Of a stretch of 64,000 nt of DNA, positions 1 through 9,400 are shown in pieces. The notes beneath the pieces were generated by a model. It did no database searches. It was not told the origin of the DNA and saw nothing but the letters and a program-made list of their open reading frames with translations. The translations under genes and the position numbers were made by a program. Origin of the DNA: Thermoplasmata archaeon (GTDB lineage: Archaea; Thermoplasmatota; Thermoplasmata; Methanomassiliicoccales; Methanomethylophilaceae); assembly GCA_015063165.1 (NCBI GenBank), contig SUSZ01000008.1, positions 1 to 64,000 on the forward strand, in the 5' to 3' direction. Within the stretch, counting starts at the first letter, position 1; each line of letters opens with the position of its first letter.

Positions 1-2
1 CG

Positions 3-86
3 TGCATCGGAGGGAGCTGGAGACTGAACGAGGTCACGAAAGCACAGAGGGAGATCTTCGAGACATTCGGCATCAGGTTCCAATGA
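3..86 (+). CDS. 3' end of an unidentified gene (partial)
   Basis: Frame 3 is open from the window edge to a TGA at 84-86 and encodes a C-terminal tail of 27 residues ending FETFGIRFQ. The composition (WRLNEVTKAQREIF) looks like real protein rather than noise, and the codon choice resembles that of its neighbours. Too little is visible to name a family. The upstream part lies outside the window. Confidence 0.35.
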   Translation, partial: CIGGSWRLNEVTKAQREIFETFGIRFQ

Positions 87-394
87 GCATGACCTCCTTG
101 TTATCAATTCAATGCATAAGTGAGGATCCAAGCCCTTCAAGAAATAATATGTATTACATGATACTAAAATCAGTAGACTCGACCTTCATCTGAAACGATG
201 TATTAATCCCACTCCGTCAATCCCTTCTCAGCACAAAACCTAGAACCACAATAATCTTCCTTTATTCTCCCGAAGTCTGGCTCCAGTGAAGTGTCAGGTC
301 GCCTCAGAAAAGCTAAACCGTCCCATCAATCAATACAACTATACTATACTGGCCTGAAGATCGACCCGCCCCCTCCCCACAAGACCATTCCGCA
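87..394. other. Intergenic gap, no gene seen
   Basis: About 300 bases between the partial gene and the convergent Sel1-repeat gene. Stops occur in all frames and no tRNA or convincing strong hairpin was found. The sequence is moderately AT-rich in its first half. Nothing functional can be supported. Confidence 0.4.
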
Positions 395-1735
395 TCAGAG
401 CCTTCTGCAAGCCCTAATCGCGTCCTTGTTGCCCTGCCTCGCGGCTTCCGTATACCACTCGAGCGCGATAGCCTTGGATTGATTGACTCCCTTTCCGGAC
501 TCGTACATCGTGCCCAGGATATACTGCGCCCTGCCGTGGCCGTTCTCGGCGGCCTTCATGAGCCACTTCAAGGCCTCCTCGTAGGACTGCGGGACCCCCG
601 AGCCCTCGTAGTACATGCATCCGAGATTGCACTGGGCGCCGTCGTGCCCTTGCTCGGCGGCCATCCTATACCATCTCGCGGCCTCCTTGAAGGAATGCTG
701 GACCCCTCTTCCGCATTCGTACATGAAACCCAGGCTGTTCTGCGCCTCCGCATCGCCCTGTTCGGCGGCGAGCCTGTACCATATGGCAGCCTTCTCGTAG
801 GAATGCTGCGCGGGCTGATCGTCATAATAGAAGTCGGCGAAGGTCCTCTGCGCCTCCGGACTCCCTTTCTCGGCTGCTAGATTGAACCACGTGGCCGCTT
901 CATCGTCGGACCGCCTGGTCCCGTGCCCTTTCATGTACATGATCCCGAGAGCGATCTGCGCCTCGGTCAGCCCTTTCTGAGCGGCGCTGCTGTACCATCT
1001 GAAGGCTTCCTCGTACGAAAAGGGCACCCCGTCGCCGCTGTAATATTTCGCAGCGAGGAACAACTGCGCCTCGGCCTCCCCCGCTCTGGCGGCCTTCTCG
1101 TACCATAACGCGGCCTTCTCAGGGGACTGCTCCACGCCTGCGCCTTGATTGTACATCATCCCGAGGTAGGTCTGCGCCTTGGTGTTCCCCTCCGCCGCAG
1201 CAGCGTTGTAGAGCGAGACCGCCCTCTCCTCCGACTGCGGGACGCCTATGCCGTTCAAGAGCATGAAGCCCAGTAGCGTGGTCGCATCGGAATCCCCGGA
1301 CCCTGAACGGTCTTCGAGCCATGAGAGCGCCTCGTCGTCGCTGGCGAAGAGGGGCATGCCTGCCTCTACCATCCTGGAGAACAGGTCCTCCATCACCCCG
1401 GTGTTCTTGTCATTCTTGAAAAAGGATACAACTGACGCCTCGGGACGTGATACACGGTCGCTTCCGGCGTCGAGGATGCTCCGGAGAAGGTCGCGGAGAC
1501 CCTTTTCATCCAGTCCTGTCGCTCCGGATATCGAACGGGACGCATCCTCCGGAGACAGCTCGCCTCCGAAGAGCCTGGACACGGTCTCCGAGGCTCCGGC
1601 GACCGCGACCCTCATCATCTCGATGCGATCCCTGTCGAATCCGGACTTCTCCATGGCATCGACCAGGGATCCCGGTTCCATCGAATATTCCTTCAGGGTA
1701 CTGTCCTCGAACAACTTGGTAAAATCTCCGCCCAT
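395..1735 (-). CDS. Sel1-repeat (TPR-like) protein
   Basis: A 446-residue protein. Residues ~1-149 form a charged helical N-terminal region without repeats. From ~150 to ~437 there are eight consecutive 36-residue Sel1 units with the consensus AQxxLGxMYxxGxGVxxSxEEAxxWYxxAAxxG. Sel1/TPR solenoids are protein-protein interaction scaffolds. No signal peptide or membrane segment is present, so it is probably cytoplasmic. Unit 5 is degenerate (DDQPAQHS replaces the glycine loop). The ATG at 1735 is preceded on the minus strand by GAGGTCGGGATGC. It stands alone with no operon partner, and its binding partner is unknown. Confidence 0.9.
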   Translation of the reverse strand: MGGDFTKLFEDSTLKEYSMEPGSLVDAMEKSGFDRDRIEMMRVAVAGASETVSRLFGGELSPEDASRSISGATGLDEKGLRDLLRSILDAGSDRVSRPEASVVSFFKNDKNTGVMEDLFSRMVEAGMPLFASDDEALSWLEDRSGSGDSDATTLLGFMLLNGIGVPQSEERAVSLYNAAAAEGNTKAQTYLGMMYNQGAGVEQSPEKAALWYEKAARAGEAEAQLFLAAKYYSGDGVPFSYEEAFRWYSSAAQKGLTEAQIALGIMYMKGHGTRRSDDEAATWFNLAAEKGSPEAQRTFADFYYDDQPAQHSYEKAAIWYRLAAEQGDAEAQNSLGFMYECGRGVQHSFKEAARWYRMAAEQGHDGAQCNLGCMYYEGSGVPQSYEEALKWLMKAAENGHGRAQYILGTMYESGKGVNQSKAIALEWYTEAARQGNKDAIRACRRL

Positions 1736-2123
1736 GCATCCCGACCTCTTTCAAACGGATGGAACGGTATCCTCTTCAATATACTAAAAAGAAAACATGC
1801 TTCCTTGCACACAGTCTGAGCGAATCCGCGGAATCGTGAGCGAATCCTGGCTTCCGATGGCTTTAAATCACTATAGTCCTACAAAGTCTGGCTCGAGACG
1901 GCCTGTCGAGATCGGCCCAGGGCCCTCGGTCATCAGAGCAACACGGCCTCGTGGACAGCGATTCCCGCCAAAAAATCCGACACCCATGTTCCAAGCCGCG
2001 TCCGTTCCGTGATGATGATCGTCCTCGGAAATCTGCTGCCGGATAATAGAAATCGCAGATGGCCTGCCGAGCGCCCTGTGTCAGATGGGACAATAGATAT
2101 ACCAGTAACTATTGAGCACCATC
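1736..2123. promoter_or_regulatory. Gap with the rpoK promoter
   Basis: About 390 bases between the divergent Sel1 and rpoK genes. Short ORFs here have no recognisable content. A TATA-like stretch (AATAGATATACC) lies roughly 25-30 bases before the rpoK ATG and is the probable promoter. AT-rich sequence near 1780-1795 could hold the promoter of the leftward gene. Confidence 0.4.
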
Positions 2124-2339
2124 ATGGTTGAGGATATGGAGCAGTGCAGCAAACTCGAGAACGGCACTGAACACTACACCAGATTCGAAAAAGCAAGAAT
2201 CATTGGCGCCAGGGCGCTGCAGATCTCCTGCGGAGCCCCCACCATGATCGAATATCCGAAAGGAATGCTCGACCCCATCGACATAGCCATGCTTGAATTC
2301 GATGCTGATGTTCTGCCGATATCCGTTATCAAAAAATAA
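2124..2339 (+). CDS. rpoK: DNA-directed RNA polymerase subunit K (Rpb6 family)
   Basis: A 71-residue protein carrying the RpoK/Rpb6/omega signature: [18 protein letters not shown], then a Gly-Ala-Pro loop and a C-terminal I-x-x-A-x-x-E-F segment ending ISVIKK. Rpb6/RpoK is a small RNA polymerase core subunit that stabilises assembly. I chose ATG 2124 over the in-frame TTG at 2112 because ATG is standard here and the TATA box is well placed for it. The length fits archaeal RpoK (55-90). It is not clustered with other polymerase genes in this window; rpoE' lies 42 kb away. Confidence 0.9.
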   Translation: MVEDMEQCSKLENGTEHYTRFEKARIIGARALQISCGAPTMIEYPKGMLDPIDIAMLEFDADVLPISVIKK

Positions 2340-2474
2340 GGAAAACGGCAGAAACATATGCACGGCATCCGAGCGAGGACGGCCTGTACCGGCACGACCA
2401 AGGGATACTTGGTCGCGGCCTCTGCCTCGGCCGTGCTACCTTTGACCAGCCAGATGCCTTTCTTCGTGCATCCG

Positions 2475-3272
2475 TCAGACCCGTCGTCCGGAATACCCCG
2501 CCGGTCCGACTTCGAACACGACCTCCAGCGAGCCCCCGAACTCGTCCGAGCGCATGCAGATCGCTCTGAGGACGTACGTCCCCGGCGAATCGGCGGTCAT
2601 CCTGAACACATGAGAGCCCCCTACGCCGTCCAGCATCTCGGGGTTCGGGTCCGACACGTACCGGCTCTCGCATCTCAGCCCCCCGTCCTCCACGACATGC
2701 CATTCGAATCCGGTCGTGATGTTGGAGCTGACCGAATACTCCGCCGGCTCTCCGGCCTTCCCCGTCAGCCTGGCGCGGATGCTCACCGGCAAGACGCGGA
2801 TCTTCAGCATCCTCAGGCCTTCGGACGAGGAGAGGGCGAGCCTGCGGTCGCCGGGAGTCCCGCACCTGATCCGGAGCAGCGTCCCGGCCCCGTCATCGAC
2901 GATGCCGCATTCCGTCCCGCCGTCCTCGACGACCTCCCAGGGTCCTTCCCCTTCCTCGTCCAGCCGGATCTCCAGAGGGAACCCCTCCACGACGCTCGCG
3001 TAGATGCGGCGGTCCTTCCTGCAGACGAAGACTACGAGGTCCAGCACGCCGTCCGGGAGCTCCGGGGTGCTCTCGCTGCATCTCGCCCTCAGGACGTGCT
3101 TACCGATCGCCCTCGACAGGACCGAGAACCTCCTCCCGCCGCCGCTCTCGTCGTCCCAGCTGTCGAAGTCGACACCTCTGTCCGACTCGAGGCGCCACCT
3201 GCATCCTTTGGGCGATTCCAGGTTGAACGCATGGCGCTCGCCTGCTCCGAGGACTATGACGACCGATGTCAT
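2475..3272 (-). CDS. Tandem chagasin-like (I42 inhibitor-like) domain protein
   Basis: About 265 residues from the ATG at 3272; the frame stays open further upstream. The C-terminal half shows chagasin-family landmarks: an N-x-T-T-G-F-x-W loop (SNITTGFEWHV), a G-x-G-G turn followed by a beta strand (GVGGSHVFRMTA) and a final strand YVLRAICMR where I42 inhibitors carry RPW. The N-terminal half has a degenerate version (GCRWRLES, GGGRRFSVL, KHVLRARC). Chagasins block papain-type cysteine proteases. No signal peptide is visible. It is the last gene of the flavodoxin operon, 55 bp after the reductase. The inhibitor role is inferred; a generic beta-sandwich is the alternative. Confidence 0.5.
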   Translation of the reverse strand: MTSVVIVLGAGERHAFNLESPKGCRWRLESDRGVDFDSWDDESGGGRRFSVLSRAIGKHVLRARCSESTPELPDGVLDLVVFVCRKDRRIYASVVEGFPLEIRLDEEGEGPWEVVEDGGTECGIVDDGAGTLLRIRCGTPGDRRLALSSSEGLRMLKIRVLPVSIRARLTGKAGEPAEYSVSSNITTGFEWHVVEDGGLRCESRYVSDPNPEMLDGVGGSHVFRMTADSPGTYVLRAICMRSDEFGGSLEVVFEVGPAGYSGRRV

Positions 3273-3327
3273 GGGGCGAGAGACCACGGTAGAGGATGAT
3301 AACCGTTGGCCTCCTGCCGACGTCTGT

Positions 3328-4161
3328 TCACTGCTCGTACTGAGGCTGCCAGGCTGCGAACTGCACCAGCTGGTCATCGGTGCGGTGGTAATACCTCTCG
3401 CCGCGATCCAGCCTCTCGATGTCTCCCATCTCGGAATCGGTCAGGTTGAAATCCAGGATGTCGAAGTTGTCCTTTATGTGGTCAACGTTCCTGCTCCCGG
3501 GGATGACGGCGAATCCCATCTGCACATGCCACCTGAGGATCACCTGTGCGGGGGTCTTGCCATATTTCTCTCCCAGATCCTTGAACACAGGTTCGGACAT
3601 CAGCCTGCTGTCGCCGTGACCCAGAGGGTACCAGCTCATGATCCTGATCCCGTACCTGTCGAGCAGGACACGAAGGTCCTTCTGGGTGAAGTAGGGGTGC
3701 GCTTCCACCTGGATGAATTGGGGCACGATCTCCCACTTGTCCTTCAGAGATTCTATGTACTTTCCCTCGAAGTTGGAGATGCCGATCGCTTTCGCCTTGC
3801 CTTCCCTATACGCCTTCTCCAGCTGCCTGTATCCCGCCAACCAGTCCCCGGCGGGCTGGTGGATGTAAAGCAGGTCGACATAGTCCAGGCCGAGACGTTC
3901 GAGGGTCTCGTCCACGGCGTGGGGGTTGGTATACTCGCTGGGCCACAGCTTGGTGGATACGAAGATCTCCTTCCTGTCCACTCCGCTCGATCTGATCCCG
4001 CGTCCGCAGGCCCTCTCGTTGACATACGCGTTGGCCGTATCGACCATGCGATATCCTATCCTCAGCGCCTCCCTGACGCTGTTCTCAGCCTCTTCCGGGG
4101 AGAGCATGTACGTTCCGATCCCGATCTCGGGACATTCCATTCCGTTGTTCAGCTTTATCAT
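3328..4161 (-). CDS. Aldo/keto reductase
   Basis: A 277-residue NAD(P)H-dependent oxidoreductase of the AKR TIM-barrel family. The tetrad is visible: Asp in MVDTANAY followed by Tyr of that segment, Lys in STKLW and His in LLYIHQP. The cofactor-binding end has AVIPGSRNVDHIKDN. Length is typical for 2,5-diketogluconate-reductase-like AKRs. I chose the ATG at 4161 because an upstream TTG start would overlap the acetyltransferase, while this one begins 4 bp after its stop. Third gene of a four-gene leftward operon. The substrate is unknown; the homologous bacterial context suggests reduction of small carbonyl compounds. Confidence 0.9.
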   Translation of the reverse strand: MIKLNNGMECPEIGIGTYMLSPEEAENSVREALRIGYRMVDTANAYVNERACGRGIRSSGVDRKEIFVSTKLWPSEYTNPHAVDETLERLGLDYVDLLYIHQPAGDWLAGYRQLEKAYREGKAKAIGISNFEGKYIESLKDKWEIVPQFIQVEAHPYFTQKDLRVLLDRYGIRIMSWYPLGHGDSRLMSEPVFKDLGEKYGKTPAQVILRWHVQMGFAVIPGSRNVDHIKDNFDILDFNLTDSEMGDIERLDRGERYYHRTDDQLVQFAAWQPQYEQ

Positions 4162-4165
4162 GACA

Positions 4166-4717
4166 TCATTCTCCGAATCTTTCTTTATCAAGAGTTTTGA
4201 TAGGTCTCGCCGGGTTCCCGACTACGACCTGGTAATCCTCCACGTCCTTGGTCACGATGGCACCTGCGCCGACGACGGCGTATCTCCCTACCCTGACGCC
4301 TGGCATGATCATGGCGCCTGCGCCGATCCATGCCCCCTTGCATACCTTCACGGGCTTGCAGAGGAGCACGGCCCTGTCGTAGAGGTCATGGTTGTTGGAG
4401 ATCAGGGAGACGTTGGCGGCGAGCATCGCATCGTCTTCGATCTCGATGCCTCCTCTGCACATGCCCAGCAGGTTCCCGCCGATGTACACGTTCTTTCCGA
4501 TCCTCATGTGCTCCGAGGCCACGAGATTGAAGGGCGCGGTGATCCTCGTGCCCTCTCCGATCCTGTCTCCGAACAGCTCCTTCACCAGGGAATCGTACTC
4601 CTCGGTGAAGGGCATTGTGTGGTTGATCCTGAAGATGAGCTGCGAATTGCGCACGCCCAGCTCCATCTCCTCTCTGTCGAATCTCCTGGTGTCCACCCTG
4701 GTCTCTTCGCATTCCAT
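4166..4717 (-). CDS. Left-handed beta-helix (maltose/galactoside type) O-acetyltransferase
   Basis: A 183-residue acyltransferase of the hexapeptide-repeat family. It has an N-terminal helical cap and then hexapeptide coils ([59 protein letters not shown]) ending [10 protein letters not shown]. The catalytic His is in NNHDLYDR. Such enzymes transfer acetyl from acetyl-CoA to sugar or thiol-sugar hydroxyls. The frame extends upstream to 4870, but the ATG at 4717 follows the flavodoxin stop by 4 bp and fits the family start, so the longer form is rejected. The acceptor is unknown. Confidence 0.9.
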   Translation of the reverse strand: MECEETRVDTRRFDREEMELGVRNSQLIFRINHTMPFTEEYDSLVKELFGDRIGEGTRITAPFNLVASEHMRIGKNVYIGGNLLGMCRGGIEIEDDAMLAANVSLISNNHDLYDRAVLLCKPVKVCKGAWIGAGAMIMPGVRVGRYAVVGAGAIVTKDVEDYQVVVGNPARPIKTLDKERFGE

Positions 4718-4721
4718 CCTA

Positions 4722-5240
4722 TCACTCAGTGCATCTCTTTGCCCAGTCGGATACCCTCTTCTTCGAAGACTGCGCTTGACTGCCGGATACGGCCAGGGAA
4801 TCGACGAGCTCTGCCCCTTTGCATGCCTTCTCGATGTCCCTCTCGGAGGAGCCCATGCCGCTTCCCTCATGGGTCATGACTGCGAAGATCCTCTTCCCGT
4901 TCCAATCCAGTCTGTCGGTGAAGGAGAACACGGCCATGGGAAAGGTCCCCCACCAGCAGGGTCCGCAGATGAATATGTTGTCGTAGTCTTCCACGGAGTC
5001 CAGATATCTCTTCAGTTTCGGCCTGGTCTTTTCCCTGAGCTCTATCTTGGCGACATCGGTGCAGGCCATGTAGTCCTTGGGGTATGCTTCGACGGTGTCG
5101 ATTTCGAAGAGGTCCCCGCCGACGGCCTCGGCGATGTATTCGGCGACGTACTCGGTGTTCCCTTTCGGAACCGAGCGGATGCTTCCGCCGAAGTAGTTCT
5201 CGCCCTTGCGCGAGTAATATGCTATCAGATTCTTTGCCAT
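4722..5240 (-). CDS. Flavodoxin
   Basis: A 172-residue FMN-binding flavodoxin. The N-terminal strand and phosphate loop are [16 protein letters not shown] with an insertion before GNTEYVA, typical of the longer flavodoxins often found with LysR regulators and aldo/keto reductases. The second FMN-contact loop is [10 protein letters not shown], and THEGSGMG supplies a third loop. It is a soluble electron carrier. First gene of the leftward operon flavodoxin - acetyltransferase - reductase - chagasin-like, divergent from lysR across a 101-bp AT-rich gap with a dyad at 5279-5299, so probably controlled by that LysR protein. Confidence 0.9.
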   Translation of the reverse strand: MAKNLIAYYSRKGENYFGGSIRSVPKGNTEYVAEYIAEAVGGDLFEIDTVEAYPKDYMACTDVAKIELREKTRPKLKRYLDSVEDYDNIFICGPCWWGTFPMAVFSFTDRLDWNGKRIFAVMTHEGSGMGSSERDIEKACKGAELVDSLAVSGSQAQSSKKRVSDWAKRCTE

Positions 5241-5278
5241 TGTATCGCCAGAATACGGATTCTCCGACTATTTATTAA

Positions 5279-5299
5279 AGATATTTATATAAAATATCT
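5279..5299. promoter_or_regulatory. Dyad in the lysR/flavodoxin intergenic promoter
   Basis: Perfect inverted repeat AGATATTT-ATATA-AAATATCT in the 101-bp gap between divergent lysR and flavodoxin. LysR regulators usually bind an interrupted AT-rich dyad (T-N11-A type) between themselves and a divergent target, so this is the best candidate operator. It also overlaps TATA-like sequence. Confidence 0.5.
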
Positions 5300-5341
5300 A
5301 TATTCAATAGAAAGAATAAATCAATTATTTCAAGTGATGTT

Positions 5342-6226
5342 ATGAATTTCAAACAGATCGATTATCTTCTGGAGATTCGCAAGACCATGAGTCTCAATCG
5401 GGCCGCCGATTCGCTGAACGTGTCCCAGCCCACCCTTTCCTACCAGATCAAGCAGATAGAATCCGAGGTCGGTTTCGAGATATTCCAAAGGGCAGGGAGG
5501 AACCTCGTCATCACCCCCGCAGGAGAACAGTTCTGTTCCCAGCTCTTCAATATCCGCGTCGAGATGAGAAAAGCAGTGGAACAATGCCAGAACATCGGCG
5601 GGAGGTACAGGGAGGACATAAGGATCGGACTGCCGGTCAGACCTGCCCTGAGATTGCTTCCCGAAGCGATCAGGGCCCTGTCGTCAGAGTATCCCGATGT
5701 CCACGTCACCCCCGTGTTCCATGAATATGGTGAATTCGACAGGTTCCTCTCGGGGGACATCGACCTCGAGTTCACGGAAACCGGCTATTTCTCCAAATCC
5801 CCCGGCATAAAGGAGGAGCACTTGTACGACAGCGGGATATATCTCATTGTGAGGGACGACGATTTCCTGGCATCGAGGGATATGGTATCCGAGAGCGACC
5901 TCCGCGGAAGAACTCTGATGGTGGGCGGAGGATCCCCGCCGCAATTACAGGCGGTACAGAACCGTGTCATAGACAACGAGAACGTCGGGTATTACAACAG
6001 CCACGACCACGATACCACGATGGTGAATGTGGCGGCGGGCAGCGGCGTATGCTTGTCTCCGGGATTCCTCATGGGCATGGATCCCGGCTACAGGTGGATC
6101 CCATTCGACTGCCCGGAGCATTTCGATTGCGCGGTCGCATTGAGGGATAACGAGGAACGCCCTTCCGTGAACCGTCTTGTGGGGATACTTAAGGAACTCT
6201 ACTCGTCGTACAAAGGGCTGCTGTGA
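5342..6226 (+). CDS. LysR-family transcriptional regulator
   Basis: A 294-residue LTTR. Residues ~1-60 form the winged helix-turn-helix (FKQIDYLLEIRKT, then LNRAADSLNVSQPTLSYQIKQIE), followed by a linker helix and a substrate-binding-protein-like effector domain with the strand RIGLPVRPALRLLPEAI. It is typical of bacteria and uncommon in methanogens, which suggests horizontal acquisition with the divergent redox operon. The effector is unknown. ATG 5342 lies shortly after an AT-rich promoter. It ends before a strong bidirectional terminator at 6384-6404. Confidence 0.93.
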   Translation: MNFKQIDYLLEIRKTMSLNRAADSLNVSQPTLSYQIKQIESEVGFEIFQRAGRNLVITPAGEQFCSQLFNIRVEMRKAVEQCQNIGGRYREDIRIGLPVRPALRLLPEAIRALSSEYPDVHVTPVFHEYGEFDRFLSGDIDLEFTETGYFSKSPGIKEEHLYDSGIYLIVRDDDFLASRDMVSESDLRGRTLMVGGGSPPQLQAVQNRVIDNENVGYYNSHDHDTTMVNVAAGSGVCLSPGFLMGMDPGYRWIPFDCPEHFDCAVALRDNEERPSVNRLVGILKELYSSYKGLL

Positions 6227-6383
6227 CTTATGAACTGTTTAAATCGGTTAACCTAAACCGTATGGTATTAAAGCCATCTTGATAAACTAAAACCCCGCAA
6301 GAACTGGAACACCGCCCAAACCATAGAAAACGGAGAAGGACCCAGCTGATGCATCTCCGAACAGCCATGTGTTAAGAAGATGT

Positions 6384-6404
6384 GCCCCTCCCGTTGGGAG
6401 GGGC
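6384..6404. terminator. Bidirectional hairpin between lysR and the surface-protein gene
   Basis: Perfect 9-bp stem GCCCCTCCC-GTT-GGGAGGGGC followed by TCATTTTATT on the plus strand. It sits between the convergent ends of lysR (6226) and the surface protein gene (6415), as expected for a shared terminator. Confidence 0.75.
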
Positions 6405-6414
6405 CTCATTTTAT

Positions 6415-9400
6415 TCACTGGTAGACAGGGTTGACGACGGTCCTGACGGTCAGGGAGACGTCGCTGTTGGCCTGGAACTGGTAGTCGGAGGCGAAGGTCA
6501 CGAGGGAGTCGCCATCGTACCATCCGGCCAAGGCGTACCCGGTCAGAGGCTTGGCTGAGACTGTCACAACGGTCTTGTCATCGACGACGACGGACAGCCT
6601 TGATCCCAAGTCCACGTTGTTGTATATGATGCTCCCGTGGTCAATGGTGACGGTCACGGTATGCGACTCGTTCTTAACCATGACAGCCTCGGCATTGACG
6701 TGCTCGGTCCCCATCGTGACGGTCACGATCTGGAATTCGCTCGTCTCACCGTCCAGCACCCAGTGGTCGAACCTGTATCCGGCGTTGGGGACTGCAGTGA
6801 GAGTGAACTTCTGGCCAGAGGACGCCTTGATGTCGTAGTAGTCTCCGACGTCTTTGTCGTCGACCTTAACGGTACCGTTGGTCGCGGTGATGTGCAGTGT
6901 TCCGTCCGCCATCGGGACGTTGTACGCGGTGGCGACGATGTCCTCGGAGCCCATCCTGATCTCGATGGCCTGGTATCCAGCTCCGTACTTCTTGCCGTTG
7001 ATGTCCCACTCGGAGAAGGTGTTGCCTGCGCTGGGGGCGGCGCTGACGACGAGCGACTCGCCGGTGTAGAGCTGGGCGGCGTACTCCGAGCCGACGATGG
7101 CGCTGTTGATGATGAGCCCGCCGTTGACCGCCTTCAAGGTGAGAGTGTGCAGGGTGCTCACCACGACGGCCTTGAAGGCCATGTCCCCGGAGACCCTAAA
7201 GGTGAAGGATGGATCTGTGGAGACGTACTTGTCCTCGTAGGTCCATCCCCTGAGCACGTACCCGTAGGGGACGTCGACGCTTATGGTGACCTCCTTCCCG
7301 TCGTATGCTTGGACGCTTCCCGCCTTGCCGCAGGAGACCCCGTCGATGAACACGGTCCCATAGTCGGCGGACGCGGTGACCGTGCGGACGGCCGCCTTGA
7401 CCATGGTTGCGACCGCGGTGATGTCCTCGGAAGCCCCCGTGACGGTGATCTTGTTGGCGTTGTAGACGTTGCCGTTCACGGTCCAGGTGCTGAATGCGAA
7501 ACCCTCGGCGGCAATGGCCTTGAATACTATAGTACCACCAACGTTAATGGTGCCTGAATAAGTGGTCCCTACATCAACATCGTTCACCTCTATGGTCCCG
7601 TTGGACGCCGACAAGCTGACATTGAATACCGTTCTCTGGGTCTTGGCCTCGAACGCCATGTCGGACTGGCCCATGGTCACGGCGTACTCCTCGGATATGG
7701 ATACGCAGCTGCCTCCATAGTACCATCCGACGAACCTGTATCCGTCGGCGGGAACGGCCTTGAGGACCACCTGGAAGCCTTCCTTCACGAGCTTGTAGGT
7801 CACGGCCTCGCCGTCGATCTGGACGGATCCATTGTCGATGGTCGCGGAAAGCTTATGGGAGGCTGCGGGGACGAATACGCCCTTGACCTCCAAATCGTCA
7901 GAGCCTACAGTAATGGCTATGGTTTTTCCGGCGTTCGACTTGCCGCCAATGACCCAATGGTCGAATGCGAACCCGGCCTCCGCGGCTGCGGAGAGCTGCA
8001 AAGAGGCGCCGGACACCTCGAGCGTGACGGTGTAATCGTTCCCCACGTTCTTCTCATAGGCGAGTATGCTCCCGTAGGAGCTCGCTGCCACCCCTTCGAG
8101 AGCGGTGGTCACGTGGACCTGGCTGGTCCCCTTGGACGCCGCCTGCGTCTGCACGGACATTGTCACCGCGGAGTCGAAGACGAATTCGCACACGGGGCCG
8201 CTGGTCGAGTGTGCCCCCGCCCATCCTGTGACGATGTATCCGTCGTCAGCTACCGCGTATGCGGTCACATGGGTGCCGGGCTGCATCGCCGCCACGTACG
8301 TCCTGCCGACGCTCTGCCCGTTGACGTAGACGGTGCTGTTCCCGCCGTTTATGACGAGCTTGTCGATCGTCTTCGTGGCTACAGCCTTGACGGAAATGTC
8401 GGAGGACCCGACAGTGAAGGTGTACACGGCGTCGCTGGACACCTTGGAGCCATTGACATAGTACCCGTCGAACCCGTACCCGCTGTTCGGGGTGGCCACC
8501 AGCGTGACCGATGATCCCTTGACCGTCTGGACGGAATACGAAGATACGGACGAGCCTCCGTTGACAGATACGGTGGCGTTCTGGCAGCTGACCGAGACGG
8601 TGACGGTTATTTCACCCTCTTCTGAACCGCCGCTCAACCGAAGGATGCCGGCACTCCCGACGAACACATGGCCGGCGAGGTTCTCCGCCTTGACAGCGAG
8701 AGCATTGCCGTTCCCGTCAAGGAACGTGATCCCGTCGAAAGCCCCGGCGTAGATCTTCTTAAACCCCTCGGGCATGGCGATCCTGTCGATGCTCGGGTCG
8801 CCCTCGAAGACCCCTGCGTGCAGTATGACCTTCTCTCCGCCCTCGAAGGATACCTCCCTCAACCCCGAGCATCCGGAGAGGGCGTCCTCCTTCAGCCTGA
8901 CGATGGTATCAGGGATCTCCAGCGACACGACAGCAGTACCGTCGAAGGCTTTCGAACCGATCAGACGAAGCGATTCGGCCAGGTCTATCGAAGACAGGGA
9001 CGAGCACCTCTGGAACGCGTACGTTCCAATCGACCTGACGGTGTCGGGAAGGACCAGAGACTCCAAAGACGTGCAGCCCCAGAACCCATACGCGCTGATG
9101 GCGGTCAGACTGTCGCCCAGATCTATCTCAGCAAGAGATGTGCAGCGGGCGAACGCCTTGACGCCGACAGATTTCAAGTCGGGGACGGCGACAGACGCCA
9201 GTTTGGAGCATCCGTAGAACGCCTGGGCGTCCAGCCTCTCGATTCCGGGCAATTCTGCCGAGATGAGCGTCCTGCATCCCTTGAAGGCGTCCTTCATGAC
9301 AGATGTTATGTCGTAGACTGTGCCTTCGAGCTCGACCGGCCCGGAGATGACGAGGGACGTCGGCTTCCCGGAGTACCCGGATATTCCGACCTCTGCGGGA

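Noticed and set aside
4718-4870. N-terminal extension of the LbH acetyltransferase
   Set aside because: It overlaps the flavodoxin coding region and has Arg-rich shadow composition; the ATG at 4717 fits the family.
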